Shown: one piece after another, positions 26,817-40,720 of the stretch
Layout: each line of letters begins with the position of its first letter
Numbering within the stretch: the first letter of the stretch is position 1
From: Gammaproteobacteria bacterium
GTDB lineage: Bacteria > Pseudomonadota > Gammaproteobacteria > Enterobacterales > Psychrobiaceae
Direction of reading: 5' to 3'
Assembly: GCA_013214945.1 (NCBI GenBank)
Contig: JABSRT010000005.1
Coordinates: 124,001-188,000 of the forward strand
Length of the DNA stretch: 64,000 nucleotides
Notes under the pieces: model-generated
Told to the model about the DNA's origin: nothing
The model's database searches: none
What the model saw: the letters and a program-made list of their open reading frames with translations, nothing else
Position numbers and translations under genes: made by a program

Positions 26817-28577
26817 GTGCATAACCTCTTACATGAAATTTTAAACTATCAACAAATAACGACATTATTCCAGCCAATTTTTGATGTCGAGTTACAAGAA
26901 ATTATTGGCTACGAAGCGCTGTCTCGTGGGCCACAGGACTCACCTCTATACTCTGCGAGTCGGTTATTTGAAGTTGCGACCCAGTGCGGATGCTTGTCGC
27001 AACTTGAGTTGCTGACCCGAAATCTCGCGATTGAGCGTTTCGCCGCTCAGAAATTGTCTGGCAAATTATTTCTTAATGTCAGTCCAATGTTATTAACTGA
27101 TCCCAAACACCCGCACGGTGAGTTATTAAAAATTGTTAATAAGGTCGGCCTGTCCTGCGATCGGGTCATTATCGAGATCAGTGAACAATACCCAATTTTC
27201 TCTTCAGAGTTATTACATCAAGCCTTAGCAAGGTATCGTAATTACGGATTTTCGGTCGCTATTGATGATTTAGGGACCGGTTATGCTGGCTTAAAAGAGT
27301 GGTCCTATTTACGCCCCGACATTGTCAAAATTGATCGCTATTTTGTCGATGGCTGCCATCTAGATATCGTCAAACGTGAATTTCTACGGACTATTTTTGA
27401 CTTAGGCAAAGCAACTAGCACCAGAGTTATCGCCGAAGGCATTGAGTGCAAGGAGGAGTTTGAATTATTGTGTGAACTGGGCATGGTTTACGCGCAAGGT
27501 TTTTTATTGGCCAAACCTGCCGTTGTTCCAACCAAGGTATTCCCGAGTATTGAGGTCGAAAAGCCAACATCATATCAACATAATAATAGTGCTGACACGA
27601 TCAAACAGCTAGCAAGTTCGTCCTCCACTTGTGATATTACTGAAAAAATTGGCACCCTCTATAAAATCTTAGTCGCTAATCCGAAAATTCAATGTATTCC
27701 AGTATTACAGAACCAGATCCCGGTTGGTTTAGTTAACCGTCATCAACTAATGGAACGCTTCTCAGATATTTATGGCCACGCACTGTTAGCAGGTAAAAAT
27801 ATTGACGAATTTATGGATCTTAAGCCAGTAGTTTTAGACCAATTAACATCATTAGACCAAGCCAGTCTTTTTATTACTCAGCGTAATGATGAAGAGTTTA
27901 GCCAATATTTCATCATTACATCGCATGAAAAGTATCTTGGCATAGCTTCAAGCCGCGAGCTGCTGCGCCGAATAACGGAGGTTAAAATTGAAAATGCCCG
28001 TTACGCTAACCCGTTAACTATGCTGCCTGGCAACGTGCCGATTGAAAAAGAAATTGATTACCTGCTCGCCCAACAACAGTCTTTTCAACTAGCCTATGTT
28101 GATGTCGACCACTTTAAACCTTTTAATGATGTTTACGGTTATGCAGTCGGTGATTTATTACTGAAATTATTGGCGCAAATTATTTGCTCTAATTGCCGCC
28201 GCAACGATATTTTTGTCGGCCATATCGGTGGTGATGATTTTATCATTTTATTTAAACATGGTAATTCGCAAGCGATATGTAAAAATATCTTGGCGGATTT
28301 CAAACAACAAACGTTACAGTTTTTTGATCGCAAGGCAATCGATAATCAAGGGTACCTTGCGACTAGCCGTAATGGCGAACAGCTATTTTTCGAGTTAGTC
28401 AGTTTATCTATTGGCGTCGTATCACCCGATGTTTACTGCTTTAGGTCTCATGTCGAAATATCTCATCAGGCCAGTGAAGCCAAGAAACAGGCTAAAAAAA
28501 TTAAAGGTAATAGCCTATTTTATTGTCGACGACACCAACAAAGCAGCGCACTAATAATGGCAGAAAAAAGTGCATAA
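26817..28577 (+). CDS. EAL-CBS-GGDEF c-di-GMP protein
   Basis: 586 residues from GTG 26817. The N-terminal EAL domain (1-240) keeps the catalytic signature E33-A34-L35, DDLGTGYAGL, VKIDR, VIAEGIE and QGF, so phosphodiesterase activity is expected. A CBS pair (about 260-395) follows, then a C-terminal GGDEF domain with GGDDF near 479, close enough to consensus to be active or to act as a GTP-binding regulator. The RxxD-like RRND sits six rather than five residues before it, so the inhibitory site may be absent. There are no membrane segments; it is cytosolic. Confidence 0.9.
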   Translation: MHNLLHEILNYQQITTLFQPIFDVELQEIIGYEALSRGPQDSPLYSASRLFEVATQCGCLSQLELLTRNLAIERFAAQKLSGKLFLNVSPMLLTDPKHPHGELLKIVNKVGLSCDRVIIEISEQYPIFSSELLHQALARYRNYGFSVAIDDLGTGYAGLKEWSYLRPDIVKIDRYFVDGCHLDIVKREFLRTIFDLGKATSTRVIAEGIECKEEFELLCELGMVYAQGFLLAKPAVVPTKVFPSIEVEKPTSYQHNNSADTIKQLASSSSTCDITEKIGTLYKILVANPKIQCIPVLQNQIPVGLVNRHQLMERFSDIYGHALLAGKNIDEFMDLKPVVLDQLTSLDQASLFITQRNDEEFSQYFIITSHEKYLGIASSRELLRRITEVKIENARYANPLTMLPGNVPIEKEIDYLLAQQQSFQLAYVDVDHFKPFNDVYGYAVGDLLLKLLAQIICSNCRRNDIFVGHIGGDDFIILFKHGNSQAICKNILADFKQQTLQFFDRKAIDNQGYLATSRNGEQLFFELVSLSIGVVSPDVYCFRSHVEISHQASEAKKQAKKIKGNSLFYCRRHQQSSALIMAEKSA

Positions 28578-28587
28578 ACTCACAGCT

Positions 28588-29508
28588 TTATCGAATAAAT
28601 TTGGTTAACTCGGCCATCACTGACTGACGATAACAGTCAAGTTCAAAAAACAATTCATGGCGGGCCGCCTTGATGGTCACCAATGTAATTAAATCTGGCT
28701 GCATGTGAGCTGCAAAAGTATCTTGATCGCTATTTTTTACAATAGTGTCGTCACCAGCTTGCAACAATAAGGTCGCAATGGTGATTTTAGCCGCTTGCTC
28801 GACACACAAGTCCGCCGCTGTTATCGCTTCGGTTAACCACAAATTAGAAGGCGCGCCGAGCTGAATTTGCGGGAACCTGTCATAAACGGTGCGAAAATCT
28901 TGATAACGCAGCGGACACTGCGTTAGGTTATTACCAGCGAATGGCCGAACACTATAAGGCTGGCCTCCTAACACATAACTTGGTTGGTCACTTATTTTAG
29001 CCGCATAGAACTTAGCTAACTGGGTCACAAACCGTACTGCGGCAATCGGCATCGGCAGTTCAATGCCAAACATCGGACTGGCTAAGATTAACTGTTCGAT
29101 TGAATGATCGCAGGTTTGCACATAACGTGCAGCAATAGCAGCGCCCATCGAATGACCTAATAAAATATGGCGAGTATGCCGCGCAGGCAAGACAACTTGG
29201 TTAATTAGCATATCCAAATCGGCAATATAGTGATTAAAGTCATCGAGGTGCCCCAGCTGAGCATCTTGTGCCAAGCGTTGTGACAACCCTTGCCCTCGAT
29301 GATCATACAGATACACGCTATAGCCCAATTGATAAAGCTCGGTCGCTAGCTCACTATATTTTAAATAGCTTTCAATCCGGCCATTAGACACAATTACCGC
29401 CGGTGATGGTTGCGGCTGCAGCATCATTGCATAATTAATTCTGACATTGTTCGTGCCATTGAATTGATTTTGTTGTAAGTTTTCTAGCCAGCGATCAAGT
29501 TGAATCAC
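28588..29508 (-). CDS. Alpha/beta hydrolase, lysophospholipase-like
   Basis: 306 residues from GTG 29508. Serine-hydrolase fold with YDHRGQGLSQR (about 68-78, typical of PldB-type monoacylglycerol/lysophospholipases) and nucleophile S120 in GHSMG. A late Asp in LLLQAGDDTIV and His in AARHELFFE complete a likely triad. No signal peptide; probably cytosolic or peripherally membrane-bound. It is divergent from a second alpha/beta hydrolase gene 45 bases away. Substrate unproven. Confidence 0.85.
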   Translation of the reverse strand: MIQLDRWLENLQQNQFNGTNNVRINYAMMLQPQPSPAVIVSNGRIESYLKYSELATELYQLGYSVYLYDHRGQGLSQRLAQDAQLGHLDDFNHYIADLDMLINQVVLPARHTRHILLGHSMGAAIAARYVQTCDHSIEQLILASPMFGIELPMPIAAVRFVTQLAKFYAAKISDQPSYVLGGQPYSVRPFAGNNLTQCPLRYQDFRTVYDRFPQIQLGAPSNLWLTEAITAADLCVEQAAKITIATLLLQAGDDTIVKNSDQDTFAAHMQPDLITLVTIKAARHELFFELDCYRQSVMAELTKFIR

Positions 29509-29553
29509 AACGGGGTCTTTTCCTTTTCCATTTGCTACCTATAATGACAGACT

Positions 29554-30408
29554 ATGCAAAATATTGAAAACACATCCATTTGCCAACAAACCAAGATCCC
29601 TTACCTCAAGCTAACGCAGGGCAGTAAGCCTTGTTTGTTTGTCCATGCCAATGGTTATCCAAGTCACTGCTACCTCCCTCTGCTTGAACAATTAATGGGT
29701 TACACCATTTTCGCGCCACTATCACGCCCTTGTTGGGACGAGACAGATCCGAATGCCCGAGATCAATGGCCACTGCTTGAGCAAGACTTTTTAGCCTTTG
29801 CTCGTGCCAGGTATCAAGAAACAGGGCAAAAAATTACCGCAATTGGTCACTCGATGGGCTGTATCGTGGTATTAAAGGTGGTTAATAGCGCGCCAGAACT
29901 GTTTGATAAAGTAGTATTCATTGAACCTATATTTCTCAATAGCGCCACGGTTGAAATTGCTAATCTGCTGCCTAGTACCATCAAAAAACGTTTAAAATTA
30001 GTCTCAAAAACTCTTAACCGACCAGATCAGTGGCCAAGCCTGCAACATGCATTCGACTTCCATCGCCCCAAAAGAGCTTTTAAACAACTCAGCGATCCGG
30101 CGTTATGGCAATATATTGTCGGTGCCACTAAATCTGATGAGAATCAATGGTGTTTAAGTTACCCCAAGGCTTGGGAAGCATGGTTTTATCAAAATCCACC
30201 ACGGGCTTGGCGCCAGTTGAAGCAGCTTGAATTACCAGTATTAGGGCTGCGAGGAGAAAAGTCAGAGTTTTTGAGCGCAAGCAACTGGCAAAAATGGCAA
30301 AAGATATTACCTTACAATAAATACATCGAATTTAAAGGCCAGCATCACTTATTACCGCTCGAAGCACCTAAAGCGGTCGCGCATGCTATTTTGGATTTTC
30401 TCGACTAA
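29554..30408 (+). CDS. Alpha/beta hydrolase
   Basis: 284 residues. Oxyanion-loop HANGYPSHCY (31-40), nucleophile S100 in GHSMG, later an acidic residue in LGLRGEKSEF and a final His in GQHHLLPLEAP near 268. The fold resembles small esterases/haloperoxidase-like hydrolases. It is unrelated in detail to the divergent neighbour, so this is not a recent duplication. Substrate unknown. No signal peptide. Confidence 0.8.
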   Translation: MQNIENTSICQQTKIPYLKLTQGSKPCLFVHANGYPSHCYLPLLEQLMGYTIFAPLSRPCWDETDPNARDQWPLLEQDFLAFARARYQETGQKITAIGHSMGCIVVLKVVNSAPELFDKVVFIEPIFLNSATVEIANLLPSTIKKRLKLVSKTLNRPDQWPSLQHAFDFHRPKRAFKQLSDPALWQYIVGATKSDENQWCLSYPKAWEAWFYQNPPRAWRQLKQLELPVLGLRGEKSEFLSASNWQKWQKILPYNKYIEFKGQHHLLPLEAPKAVAHAILDFLD

Positions 30409-30543
30409 GTTCAAACATCTCGGGTTAAGCGCTCACGGCTCTCGATTTACCCCCAATGACAGGTATAATAAAGCAAATGCCCGCCGCTTGGCTTAGTAAC
30501 ATCGTCACGGGGGCTTCTGCTATTGCCATTATAAAGGTTTGTT

Positions 30544-31386
30544 ATGCTAAGTTATCGCCACAGTTTTCACGCGGGCAATTTTGCTGATGTGTTAAAACAC
30601 ACTGTTCAATCATTAATCATTGAATCTCTGAAACAAAAACCGACGCCGTTCGTTTATCACGATACTCATTCAGCCGCTGGACGTTATGATTTGAGAGATG
30701 CTAAAAGCGAAAAAACCGGCGAATACAAAGAAGGTATTGCGCGACTGTGGCACCGTGATGATATACCGGACTTAATGCAGCCGTACATCGACACCATTGA
30801 AGCGTTGAATCCAAATGGCGATTTAACTTACTACCCAGGTTCACCGATGGTTGCATGGCAGCTAATGGAACAACAAAACCGACTTGAATTAACTGAATTG
30901 CACCCAACCGATATTGAGCTGCTTAGACAAGAGTTTGCTGGTCAGCGCAAAGTAAGAATTCAGCAAATCGATGGTTACAAAGGCTTAAAAGGCGCGATGC
31001 CGCCAGCACAACGCCGTGCTTTGGTATTGATAGATCCGCCTTATGAATTAAAGACTGAACACGATGACGCCATTAAAGGTATTGTTGAATCACACCGCCG
31101 TTTTGCAACGGGTATTTACGCTTTATGGTACCCAGTGGTTTCACGCGCTCAAGTTGAGCGTTTTTGTCAGAAATTTTCTGAGCAAGGCATTAAGAAAATA
31201 CTGCGTATTGAGTTGTGTGTCAAAGGTGATACTAACGAGTTTGGTATGACAGGCTCTGGCATGATCATTGTTAACCCACCCTGGAAGTTAGAACAACAAA
31301 TGCGAGAATTATTGCCGTGGCTAACCAAGCAACTTAAACAAGATAACAGCGCGCATTTTACCCTTGAATGGCTCGTTGAAGAATAA
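30544..31386 (+). CDS. rlmJ: 23S rRNA (adenine-2030-N6)-methyltransferase RlmJ
   Basis: 280 residues, the same length class as E. coli RlmJ. The N-terminus MLSYRHSFHAGNFADVLKH is diagnostic. The catalytic N6-adenine motif DPPYELK is near 163-169, and FPGSP-like YYPGSPMVA marks the SAM region. It methylates A2030 of 23S rRNA in the cytosol. AAAGG precedes ATG. A TATAAT element at about 30465-30470 may be its promoter. In enterobacteria rlmJ lies beside gor and prlC; here those genes are about 25 kb away. Confidence 0.95.
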   Translation: MLSYRHSFHAGNFADVLKHTVQSLIIESLKQKPTPFVYHDTHSAAGRYDLRDAKSEKTGEYKEGIARLWHRDDIPDLMQPYIDTIEALNPNGDLTYYPGSPMVAWQLMEQQNRLELTELHPTDIELLRQEFAGQRKVRIQQIDGYKGLKGAMPPAQRRALVLIDPPYELKTEHDDAIKGIVESHRRFATGIYALWYPVVSRAQVERFCQKFSEQGIKKILRIELCVKGDTNEFGMTGSGMIIVNPPWKLEQQMRELLPWLTKQLKQDNSAHFTLEWLVEE

Positions 31387-31547
31387 CAATATTCCCTGAT
31401 GACAGTGGTGGCTATTGAGCCGCCCTGTCACCCAAAGTAACTCCTTTTCACACCCTATTGTCAGTTTATTTATCGCTACGTTTGAAAACATTATTATTCA
31501 ATACCAAGATAGATTTAATGTTATTTTTCAAGCAAGAATGCCAATAG

Positions 31548-32579
31548 ATGATTAGCTCAAAATTACCTAGAGAAATATCGCTCGAGGGCTCTTTAGCCTT
31601 AAGACAAAATACCTTTCTTAAAATTTTTGCAGTATTGCTTAACCTATATCTCGTGCCGTTAACCTATTACTGGTTTAGCCATGACAACTTGGTGCTCGCA
31701 ACAGCGCAGTTATTATTTTTGTTTAGTTACAATCTGATGTTTTGCTACGCGCTATTAAATAAGCCCTCACCAATTTCCTTTCATCTAATTATCGTAACGT
31801 TAGGGCTCGCCTTAGTATTAGCAGTCTATTATATTGGTCCGCTGCCGATTCTTTGGACTTATCAGGTATTAGTCGCGATATATTTTTTAACCCCGCTGCG
31901 AATGGCAAACTTATGTAATACGCTGATCGTATTACCCATTTCATTGATGTTATTTATTAATCATGAATTGGCGATGACGTTAAGGTATCTTGGTTCGACG
32001 GTTGCGACGATGATTTTAGGTAATGCGATTGTGCTAACAATTCATTCTTTACAGCAACAGCTGCTTACTCATTCGATTACCGATCCATTAACGGGTGCTT
32101 TTAACCGCCGACATATGGATTTGATTTTAGGTCAGAAAATTCAACAAAATGACCGTAACCAAGTCACTAGCGCTATTTTGTTAATCGATATAGATTTCTT
32201 TAAAAAAATAAACGATCAGCATGGCCATGATATTGGTGATCTTGTTTTGCAGCAGTTGGTAAACACGCTGTTTATTCATGTCAGAAAAACCGATACGATT
32301 TTTCGGCTCGGCGGTGAAGATTTTTTGATCTTGCTCGATCATACCAACAGTAAACAAGCATTAATTATTGCAGAGAACTTACGTAAGACTCTGGCACAAA
32401 TGAATGTCAATCAAGGTGAACAGCAAATAACTGTCAGCGTAGGCGTGGCTGAATTAAGCCCAGGCATGTCGTCAGCACAATGGTTAAAGCTCGCTGATTC
32501 TTGCTTGTATCGGGCAAAAAAACAGGGCCGAAATAAGGTAATAGCTGCCTCACGAGATAATTTCATCGCCATTAAATAG
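31548..32579 (+). CDS. Integral-membrane diguanylate cyclase
   Basis: 343 residues. The N-terminal half (about 20-170) is a bundle of about six hydrophobic segments without a large periplasmic loop. The C-terminal GGDEF domain has signature GGEDF near 254-258 and inhibitory RKTD exactly five residues before it. An active, feedback-controlled c-di-GMP synthase is expected. The signal is unknown. It is separated from the rlmJ stop by 161 bases and ends at a strong bidirectional terminator. Confidence 0.88.
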   Translation: MISSKLPREISLEGSLALRQNTFLKIFAVLLNLYLVPLTYYWFSHDNLVLATAQLLFLFSYNLMFCYALLNKPSPISFHLIIVTLGLALVLAVYYIGPLPILWTYQVLVAIYFLTPLRMANLCNTLIVLPISLMLFINHELAMTLRYLGSTVATMILGNAIVLTIHSLQQQLLTHSITDPLTGAFNRRHMDLILGQKIQQNDRNQVTSAILLIDIDFFKKINDQHGHDIGDLVLQQLVNTLFIHVRKTDTIFRLGGEDFLILLDHTNSKQALIIAENLRKTLAQMNVNQGEQQITVSVGVAELSPGMSSAQWLKLADSCLYRAKKQGRNKVIAASRDNFIAIK

Positions 32580-32605
32580 CTGGCCTGAATAATCACTAGC
32601 CAATA

Positions 32606-32629
32606 AAAAAGCGCCCGCAGGCGCTTTTT
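32606..32629. terminator. Bidirectional intrinsic terminator
   Basis: AAAAAGCGCC (32606-32615) and GGCGCTTTTT (32620-32629) with a CGCA loop, between the convergent diguanylate cyclase and M48 peptidase genes. A-run and T-run flank both sides. Confidence 0.92.
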
Positions 32630-32664
32630 GTCACTTATAAAAATAAGTAAGACTAGAGAATAAT

Positions 32665-33420
32665 TTAAGCTTTTTGCTCTCTTGAAAACGCCGAAATATG
32701 TTCTACTCGCTTGGTCATGCGTGTATGACTAGAATAAATTTCATTAATAAAACCGGCTAAAGATGGTACTCGTGCTTCTTGCTCAACAAAGGTCTGCATA
32801 TCAAGTTCTTTACCTAACTTATCGCTACCACAAGCAAGCTTAATTAGCGCGGTAGTAGCGACGTCGACATCTGCTACTAAGCTATAAGCAATGCGGTCTG
32901 CTGTTAGCTCACAGGCACGGCTGTAGGCACTTCCTAAGAATGGTACAAACATTGCTGGCTTCATGACTAGGTTTAACCAAAAACCAGTATGACCTGCAGC
33001 ATGATGAGCAAGCTCATGAGCTAATACCATCTCGATGCTTTTGTTATCATCTGTTTTTAGTAAATCGATTAGTGAGCTGTACATTAGTACAAACTTTTTA
33101 TTAAGGAATTTAATCGCGATAGCATTCATGGTGCCTTCTGAATTAATAATAAAAAATTCAGGCACATCCTTTAATCCCAATTTTTCAGATAATTCAACTT
33201 TAATATTATGCAGGGCCGGAAACTGACCTTCATTAACATGTATTGCATTGCCATATACCGAGGCCTCAAAAAACTTCTGAGTAATCCATAACGAAAAAGC
33301 AATCACGGGTAAAAAGATCGCGATAGCAAAAAACAGCGGGATCCAGATTAAGATGCCAACGATGACACAAATGGCACGGTAGACACTTTCTTTGGGGTGG
33401 CGAAATTGATTTACATTCAT
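32665..33420 (-). CDS. M48-family membrane zinc metallopeptidase
   Basis: 251 residues from ATG 33420 (AAGGAACG upstream); the frame is open 47 codons further but without a better start. One or two hydrophobic segments at about 15-47 anchor it. The zinc site is H135-E136-x-x-H139 with third ligand E171 in ACELTADR. It is shorter than HtpX and lacks its four-helix layout, so I call it only an M48 peptidase. The substrate is unknown; family members degrade damaged membrane or periplasmic proteins. Confidence 0.85.
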   Translation of the reverse strand: MNVNQFRHPKESVYRAICVIVGILIWIPLFFAIAIFLPVIAFSLWITQKFFEASVYGNAIHVNEGQFPALHNIKVELSEKLGLKDVPEFFIINSEGTMNAIAIKFLNKKFVLMYSSLIDLLKTDDNKSIEMVLAHELAHHAAGHTGFWLNLVMKPAMFVPFLGSAYSRACELTADRIAYSLVADVDVATTALIKLACGSDKLGKELDMQTFVEQEARVPSLAGFINEIYSSHTRMTKRVEHISAFSREQKA

Positions 33421-33693
33421 AGTACGTTCCTTGTTTATAATTGATATGTTACTGGTTATCCAATAACGGTTTATTTTCATTTTTAATACTAATTGTCCAA
33501 AAAACGTGGGGCATTTATACAACCAGTAGAAATATTGGCCACTAGACTGCACGTAAATCACTCAAATAACAAGCACTAAACGATAATTATTCAAATCACA
33601 CTCAGCTTATGCTGTTGTTATCTAGGCAGAAAATTAATTAGGATCAGGTGGGCGATTGTAGTAGCGGGAGGGCTGAGTTTATTACAGGCATAA

Positions 33694-33717
33694 AAAAAGC
33701 ACCCGAAGGTGCTTTTT
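33694..33717 (-). terminator. Terminator of the ATP synthase operon
   Basis: AAAAAGCACC and GGTGCTTTTT close a CGAA tetraloop, 28 bases past the atpC stop on the minus strand. Near-perfect intrinsic terminator, usable in both directions. Confidence 0.92.
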
Positions 33718-33744
33718 ATTAACATAACAATGTTAAGTAATAAA

Positions 33745-34170
33745 TTACTTAAGCTTCTTACGAACCATTTGCAGAACACGTAACTGAGCAACAGCGTTAG
33801 CTAGTTGTGCAGCCGCTTCGGCATAATCCATACCGCCAGAGGCATTGTTTATGTTTTCTTCAGCAAGGCGCTTAGCTTCTTCAGCTGCGTTCTCGTCAAG
33901 ATCACCACCACGGATAGCAACATCAGCAAGGATGTTAACCGCATTTGGTTGAATCTCTAAGATTCCGCCAGAAAGGAAGATAATTTCTTCCTCTCCGTTC
34001 TGTTTCACTAGGCGTACCATGCCAGGCTTGATGCTTGTTAGCAGCGGTGCGTGCCCAGGCATAATGCCTAGTTCGCCCGCTTCACCAGTTACTTGAACTG
34101 ATTCAACACGGCCAGAAAAAATACTTTCTTCTGCGCTTACTACATCAAGCTGTACAGTCATAGCAGCCAT
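33745..34170 (-). CDS. atpC: F1 ATP synthase epsilon subunit
   Basis: 141 residues. N-terminal beta-sandwich with [11 protein letters not shown] and [19 protein letters not shown], the classic epsilon signature, then a C-terminal helical hairpin rich in Ala/Glu. It belongs to the central stalk and inhibits ATP hydrolysis. AGGAGAATAGT precedes the ATG. It is the last gene of the atp operon, followed by a terminator. Confidence 0.96.
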   Translation of the reverse strand: MAAMTVQLDVVSAEESIFSGRVESVQVTGEAGELGIMPGHAPLLTSIKPGMVRLVKQNGEEEIIFLSGGILEIQPNAVNILADVAIRGGDLDENAAEEAKRLAEENINNASGGMDYAEAAAQLANAVAQLRVLQMVRKKLK

Positions 34171-34203
34171 ACTATTCTCCTAAAGCTTTAACCAATTAAG
34201 TAA

Positions 34204-36484
<2,281 letters not shown>

Positions 36485-36556
36485 CTCTTCTCTCCAGTTA
36501 GATAGGTGCTGTTACCAGCACCCGAAACCGACTCGGTTAAACTACTTGTAAGTAGC

Positions 36557-38098
36557 TTACCAAGTTTGAGTTGCTACGAATTGGTCAAGCAAAGCTTTAA
36601 GCTCAGATTCGATGTCAGCGTTGTAATCGCCTTTAACGTTAATCTTAGCCATTAACTCGCGACCTTCGCTGTCAGCATATGCAAGCAGAGACGCTTCAAA
36701 ATCAACAATTTTCTTGATTTCAACATCTTTTAGGAAGCCTTTTTCAGCAGCGAAAATAACTACCGCTTGCTGGGCAACGCTCATTGGAGCGTATTGCTTC
36801 TGCTTCATAAGTTCTGTAACGCGTTGACCGTGCTCAAGTTGAGCGCGAGTCGCGTCATCTAGATCAGATGAGAACTGAGCAAATGCTGCAAGTTCACGAT
36901 ACTGAGCTAGTGCAGTACGGATACCGCCAGAAAGCTTCTTGATGATCTTAGTTTGAGCAGCACCACCAACACGAGATACCGAAATACCAGGGTTAACTGC
37001 TGGACGTAGGCCAGAGTTAAACAAGTCAGTTTCTAAGAAGATCTGACCATCGGTAATCGAAATTACGTTAGTAGGTACGAATGCCGAAACATCACCAGCT
37101 TGGGTTTCAATGATTGGAAGAGCGGTTAAAGAACCAGTCTTACCTTTCACAGCACCTTTGGTGAACTTTTCAACGTAATCTGCGTTTACACGAGATGCAC
37201 GTTCAAGCAGACGACTGTGAAGATAGAAAACGTCACCTGGGTATGCTTCACGGCCCGGAGGACGACGAAGTAACAATGAAATTTGACGGTAAGCAACAGC
37301 TTGCTTAGTCAAATCATCATAGATGATCAGTGCGTCTTCACCGCGGTCACGGAAGTATTCACCCATCGCACAACCAGAGTATGGTGCAAGATATTGTAAT
37401 GCCGCCGCTTCAGCTGCAGATGCAACAACAACGATAGTGTTTGCAAGCGCGCCGTGCTCTTCTAATTTACGAACAACGTTCGAAATAGTAGAGTTTTTCT
37501 GGCCGATAGCTACGTAAACACACTTAATGCCAGAATCTTTCTGAGCAATAATAGCGTCGATTGCGATAGCAGTCTTACCAGTTTGACGGTCACCGATGAT
37601 TAGTTCACGCTGGCCACGGCCAACAGGAATCATCGTATCGATTGCTTTAATACCAGTTTGTACTGGCTGGTCAACTGATTGACGTTCGATTACACCAGGA
37701 GCAATTACTTCTACTGCTGAATAACCGTCATGCTCAAGAGCACCTTTACCATCGATTGGAGCACCAAGGGTGTTTACAACACGACCTAGTAAACCACGAC
37801 CAACTGGTACTTCAAGAATACGACCAGTAGACTTTACTTTTACGCCTTCAGCAAGATCTGCGTATGGGCCCATAACAACCGCGCCTACAGAATCACGCTC
37901 AAGGTTAAGCGCGATCGCGTAGCGGTCACCTGGTAATTCAATCATCTCGCCTTGCATCACGTCCGCTAGGCCGTTGATGCGTAAGATACCGTCGCTTACA
38001 GAAACGATAGTACCTTCGTTACGAGCTTCACTAACAACTTCGAATTGTTCGATACGTTGTTTGATCAGATCACTGATCTCAGTGGAATTTAGTTGCAT
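36557..38098 (-). CDS. atpA: F1 ATP synthase alpha subunit
   Basis: 513 residues, identical in length to E. coli AtpA. P-loop GDRQTGKT at 169-176, and the arginine finger in [13 protein letters not shown] near 373. It forms the non-catalytic nucleotide sites of F1. It is separated by 14 bases from atpH. Confidence 0.98.
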   Translation of the reverse strand: MQLNSTEISDLIKQRIEQFEVVSEARNEGTIVSVSDGILRINGLADVMQGEMIELPGDRYAIALNLERDSVGAVVMGPYADLAEGVKVKSTGRILEVPVGRGLLGRVVNTLGAPIDGKGALEHDGYSAVEVIAPGVIERQSVDQPVQTGIKAIDTMIPVGRGQRELIIGDRQTGKTAIAIDAIIAQKDSGIKCVYVAIGQKNSTISNVVRKLEEHGALANTIVVVASAAEAAALQYLAPYSGCAMGEYFRDRGEDALIIYDDLTKQAVAYRQISLLLRRPPGREAYPGDVFYLHSRLLERASRVNADYVEKFTKGAVKGKTGSLTALPIIETQAGDVSAFVPTNVISITDGQIFLETDLFNSGLRPAVNPGISVSRVGGAAQTKIIKKLSGGIRTALAQYRELAAFAQFSSDLDDATRAQLEHGQRVTELMKQKQYAPMSVAQQAVVIFAAEKGFLKDVEIKKIVDFEASLLAYADSEGRELMAKINVKGDYNADIESELKALLDQFVATQTW

Positions 38099-38112
38099 GC
38101 TCTAATCCCCAA

Positions 38113-38646
38113 TTACGATTGCAGCTGGCTGCTAAGACGATCTAGTTTTCCGCGTACTGATCCGTCAATTAACAGATCTCCTACACGAATAACTACGCCA
38201 GCAACCAGAGATTTATCAATACTTACATTTAGCTTCACTTTGCGAGCTAAACGCTTTTCCAATGACGCAGCCAAATCGGCTTGTTGTGCGTCACTCAGTT
38301 CAGTAGCAGAAATAATGTCTGCTTCTACTTGCTTGTTGTACTCGTTAAAGTACTGAGCAAATAATACTGAAACTTCAGGAAGTACCAATAAACGTTCATT
38401 TTGAGCCAAAACTTTAATCAAGTTATGACCATTTTCGTTAAGTTGCTCGCCGCCTAACTTGATCATCAAGTCAGCTGCTTCATTTGAAGCAGTAGTAGCT
38501 TTAAGCAATTTCACAACGTCAGCATTAGATGCTACTTGACCGATAAATGTGATCATTTCTAACCACTGGTCTACGTCGTTTTTCTCAACGGCAAAATCGA
38601 AAGCTGCTTTCGCATAGGGACGAGCGATGGTAATTAAATCAGCCAT
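38113..38646 (-). CDS. atpH: F1 ATP synthase delta subunit
   Basis: 177 residues, as in E. coli. N-terminal helical domain [16 protein letters not shown] and C-terminal [21 protein letters not shown], the signature of the stator subunit joining F1 to the b dimer. AGGAG lies before ATG 38646. The stop of atpF is 15 bases upstream. Confidence 0.96.
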   Translation of the reverse strand: MADLITIARPYAKAAFDFAVEKNDVDQWLEMITFIGQVASNADVVKLLKATTASNEAADLMIKLGGEQLNENGHNLIKVLAQNERLLVLPEVSVLFAQYFNEYNKQVEADIISATELSDAQQADLAASLEKRLARKVKLNVSIDKSLVAGVVIRVGDLLIDGSVRGKLDRLSSQLQS

Positions 38647-38661
38647 TACTCAATTCTCCTA

Positions 38662-39132
38662 TTAAAGCTCGCCGACAAGTTTTTCAACTATATCGTTCGC
38701 AGCAGCTTGATCGATTGAGCGCTCAAGAATCTTCTCAGCACCAGCAATTGCTAATACAGCAACTTTCTGGCGAAGTTCTTCTTTCGCACGATTACGTTCG
38801 GCTTCAACTTCAGCATAACCAGAAGCGATAATTTTATCGCGTTCAGTGATAGCAGCAGTTTTAGCTTCATCAACAATTTGTGCTTTGCGCTTGTTAGCAG
38901 CATCAACAATAGCAGCAGCTTCAGCTTTAGCATCTTTCAATTGATCAGTTGCTTTGCTTTGAGCCAGTTCTAAGTCTTTTGTTGCGCGTTCAGCAGAGGC
39001 CAGACCGTCAGCGATTTTCGCTTGGCGATCTTCAATAGCACTCATTAGTGGTGGCCAGATATATTTCATACAAAATATAACGAACACTGCAAATGCAATT
39101 GATTGACCTAAAAGGGTTGCGTTAAGATTCAT
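38662..39132 (-). CDS. atpF: Fo ATP synthase b subunit
   Basis: 156 residues, the E. coli length. N-terminal membrane helix (about 6-26, [19 protein letters not shown]) and a long charged helix, Ala/Glu/Lys-rich, ending in KLVGEL. It forms the peripheral stalk dimer. Confidence 0.96.
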   Translation of the reverse strand: MNLNATLLGQSIAFAVFVIFCMKYIWPPLMSAIEDRQAKIADGLASAERATKDLELAQSKATDQLKDAKAEAAAIVDAANKRKAQIVDEAKTAAITERDKIIASGYAEVEAERNRAKEELRQKVAVLAIAGAEKILERSIDQAAANDIVEKLVGEL

Positions 39133-39167
39133 AACGTCTCTCCTAGTTTGTTAAAAGAGATCAGCTA

Positions 39168-39443
<276 letters not shown>

Positions 39444-39532
39444 TTAAAATATAAAAGTTAAAATTTGTAATTTATTGTTTTAAGTCTTCGAAGTGATGCC
39501 ATGTAGTCATCACGCCAAAAACGTCAAATCAA

Positions 39533-40327
<795 letters not shown>

Positions 40328-40720
40328 TTATCCCACTTTTTCGGATTTAAAAATTAATGGTGATAACCAGTGGAGTACTATTGCCATAACGTATGTAACG
40401 AATAGTGGCAAATAAATCACATCCAGTAGATTAAACACCACCCAAAACAGCACTATCACTAAAACCAGCTTGAGTGCTTCGCCGCGAAAGAAATCGATAA
40501 GGACTTCTTTTGCTGCGCTCGCTCCGGCATTGCGAAAAGCTAAGGTAGCAAAGACAAAATTAGGGAATATAGAGATAACACCGCCACAAATGGCAGAGAA
40601 ACCTGCTTGAAACCCCATTGTCAGGAAAAAAACAAATGAAGCCAATAACACAGCCAGTGTTTGCATGCCAATCAACTTGTAAGCTGTTGACCGCCCACGC
40701 TTAGCTAATCTATTAACCAA
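40328..40720 (-). CDS. atpI: ATP synthase accessory protein I
   Basis: 130 residues with four hydrophobic segments. Position at the head of the atp operon and the motif GFQAGFSAICGGVISIFPNFVFA identify AtpI. It assists assembly of the c ring. The start is TTG 40720, supported by GGAG eight bases upstream. It is separated by 3 bases from atpB. Confidence 0.92.
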   Translation of the reverse strand: MVNRLAKRGRSTAYKLIGMQTLAVLLASFVFFLTMGFQAGFSAICGGVISIFPNFVFATLAFRNAGASAAKEVLIDFFRGEALKLVLVIVLFWVVFNLLDVIYLPLFVTYVMAIVLHWLSPLIFKSEKVG

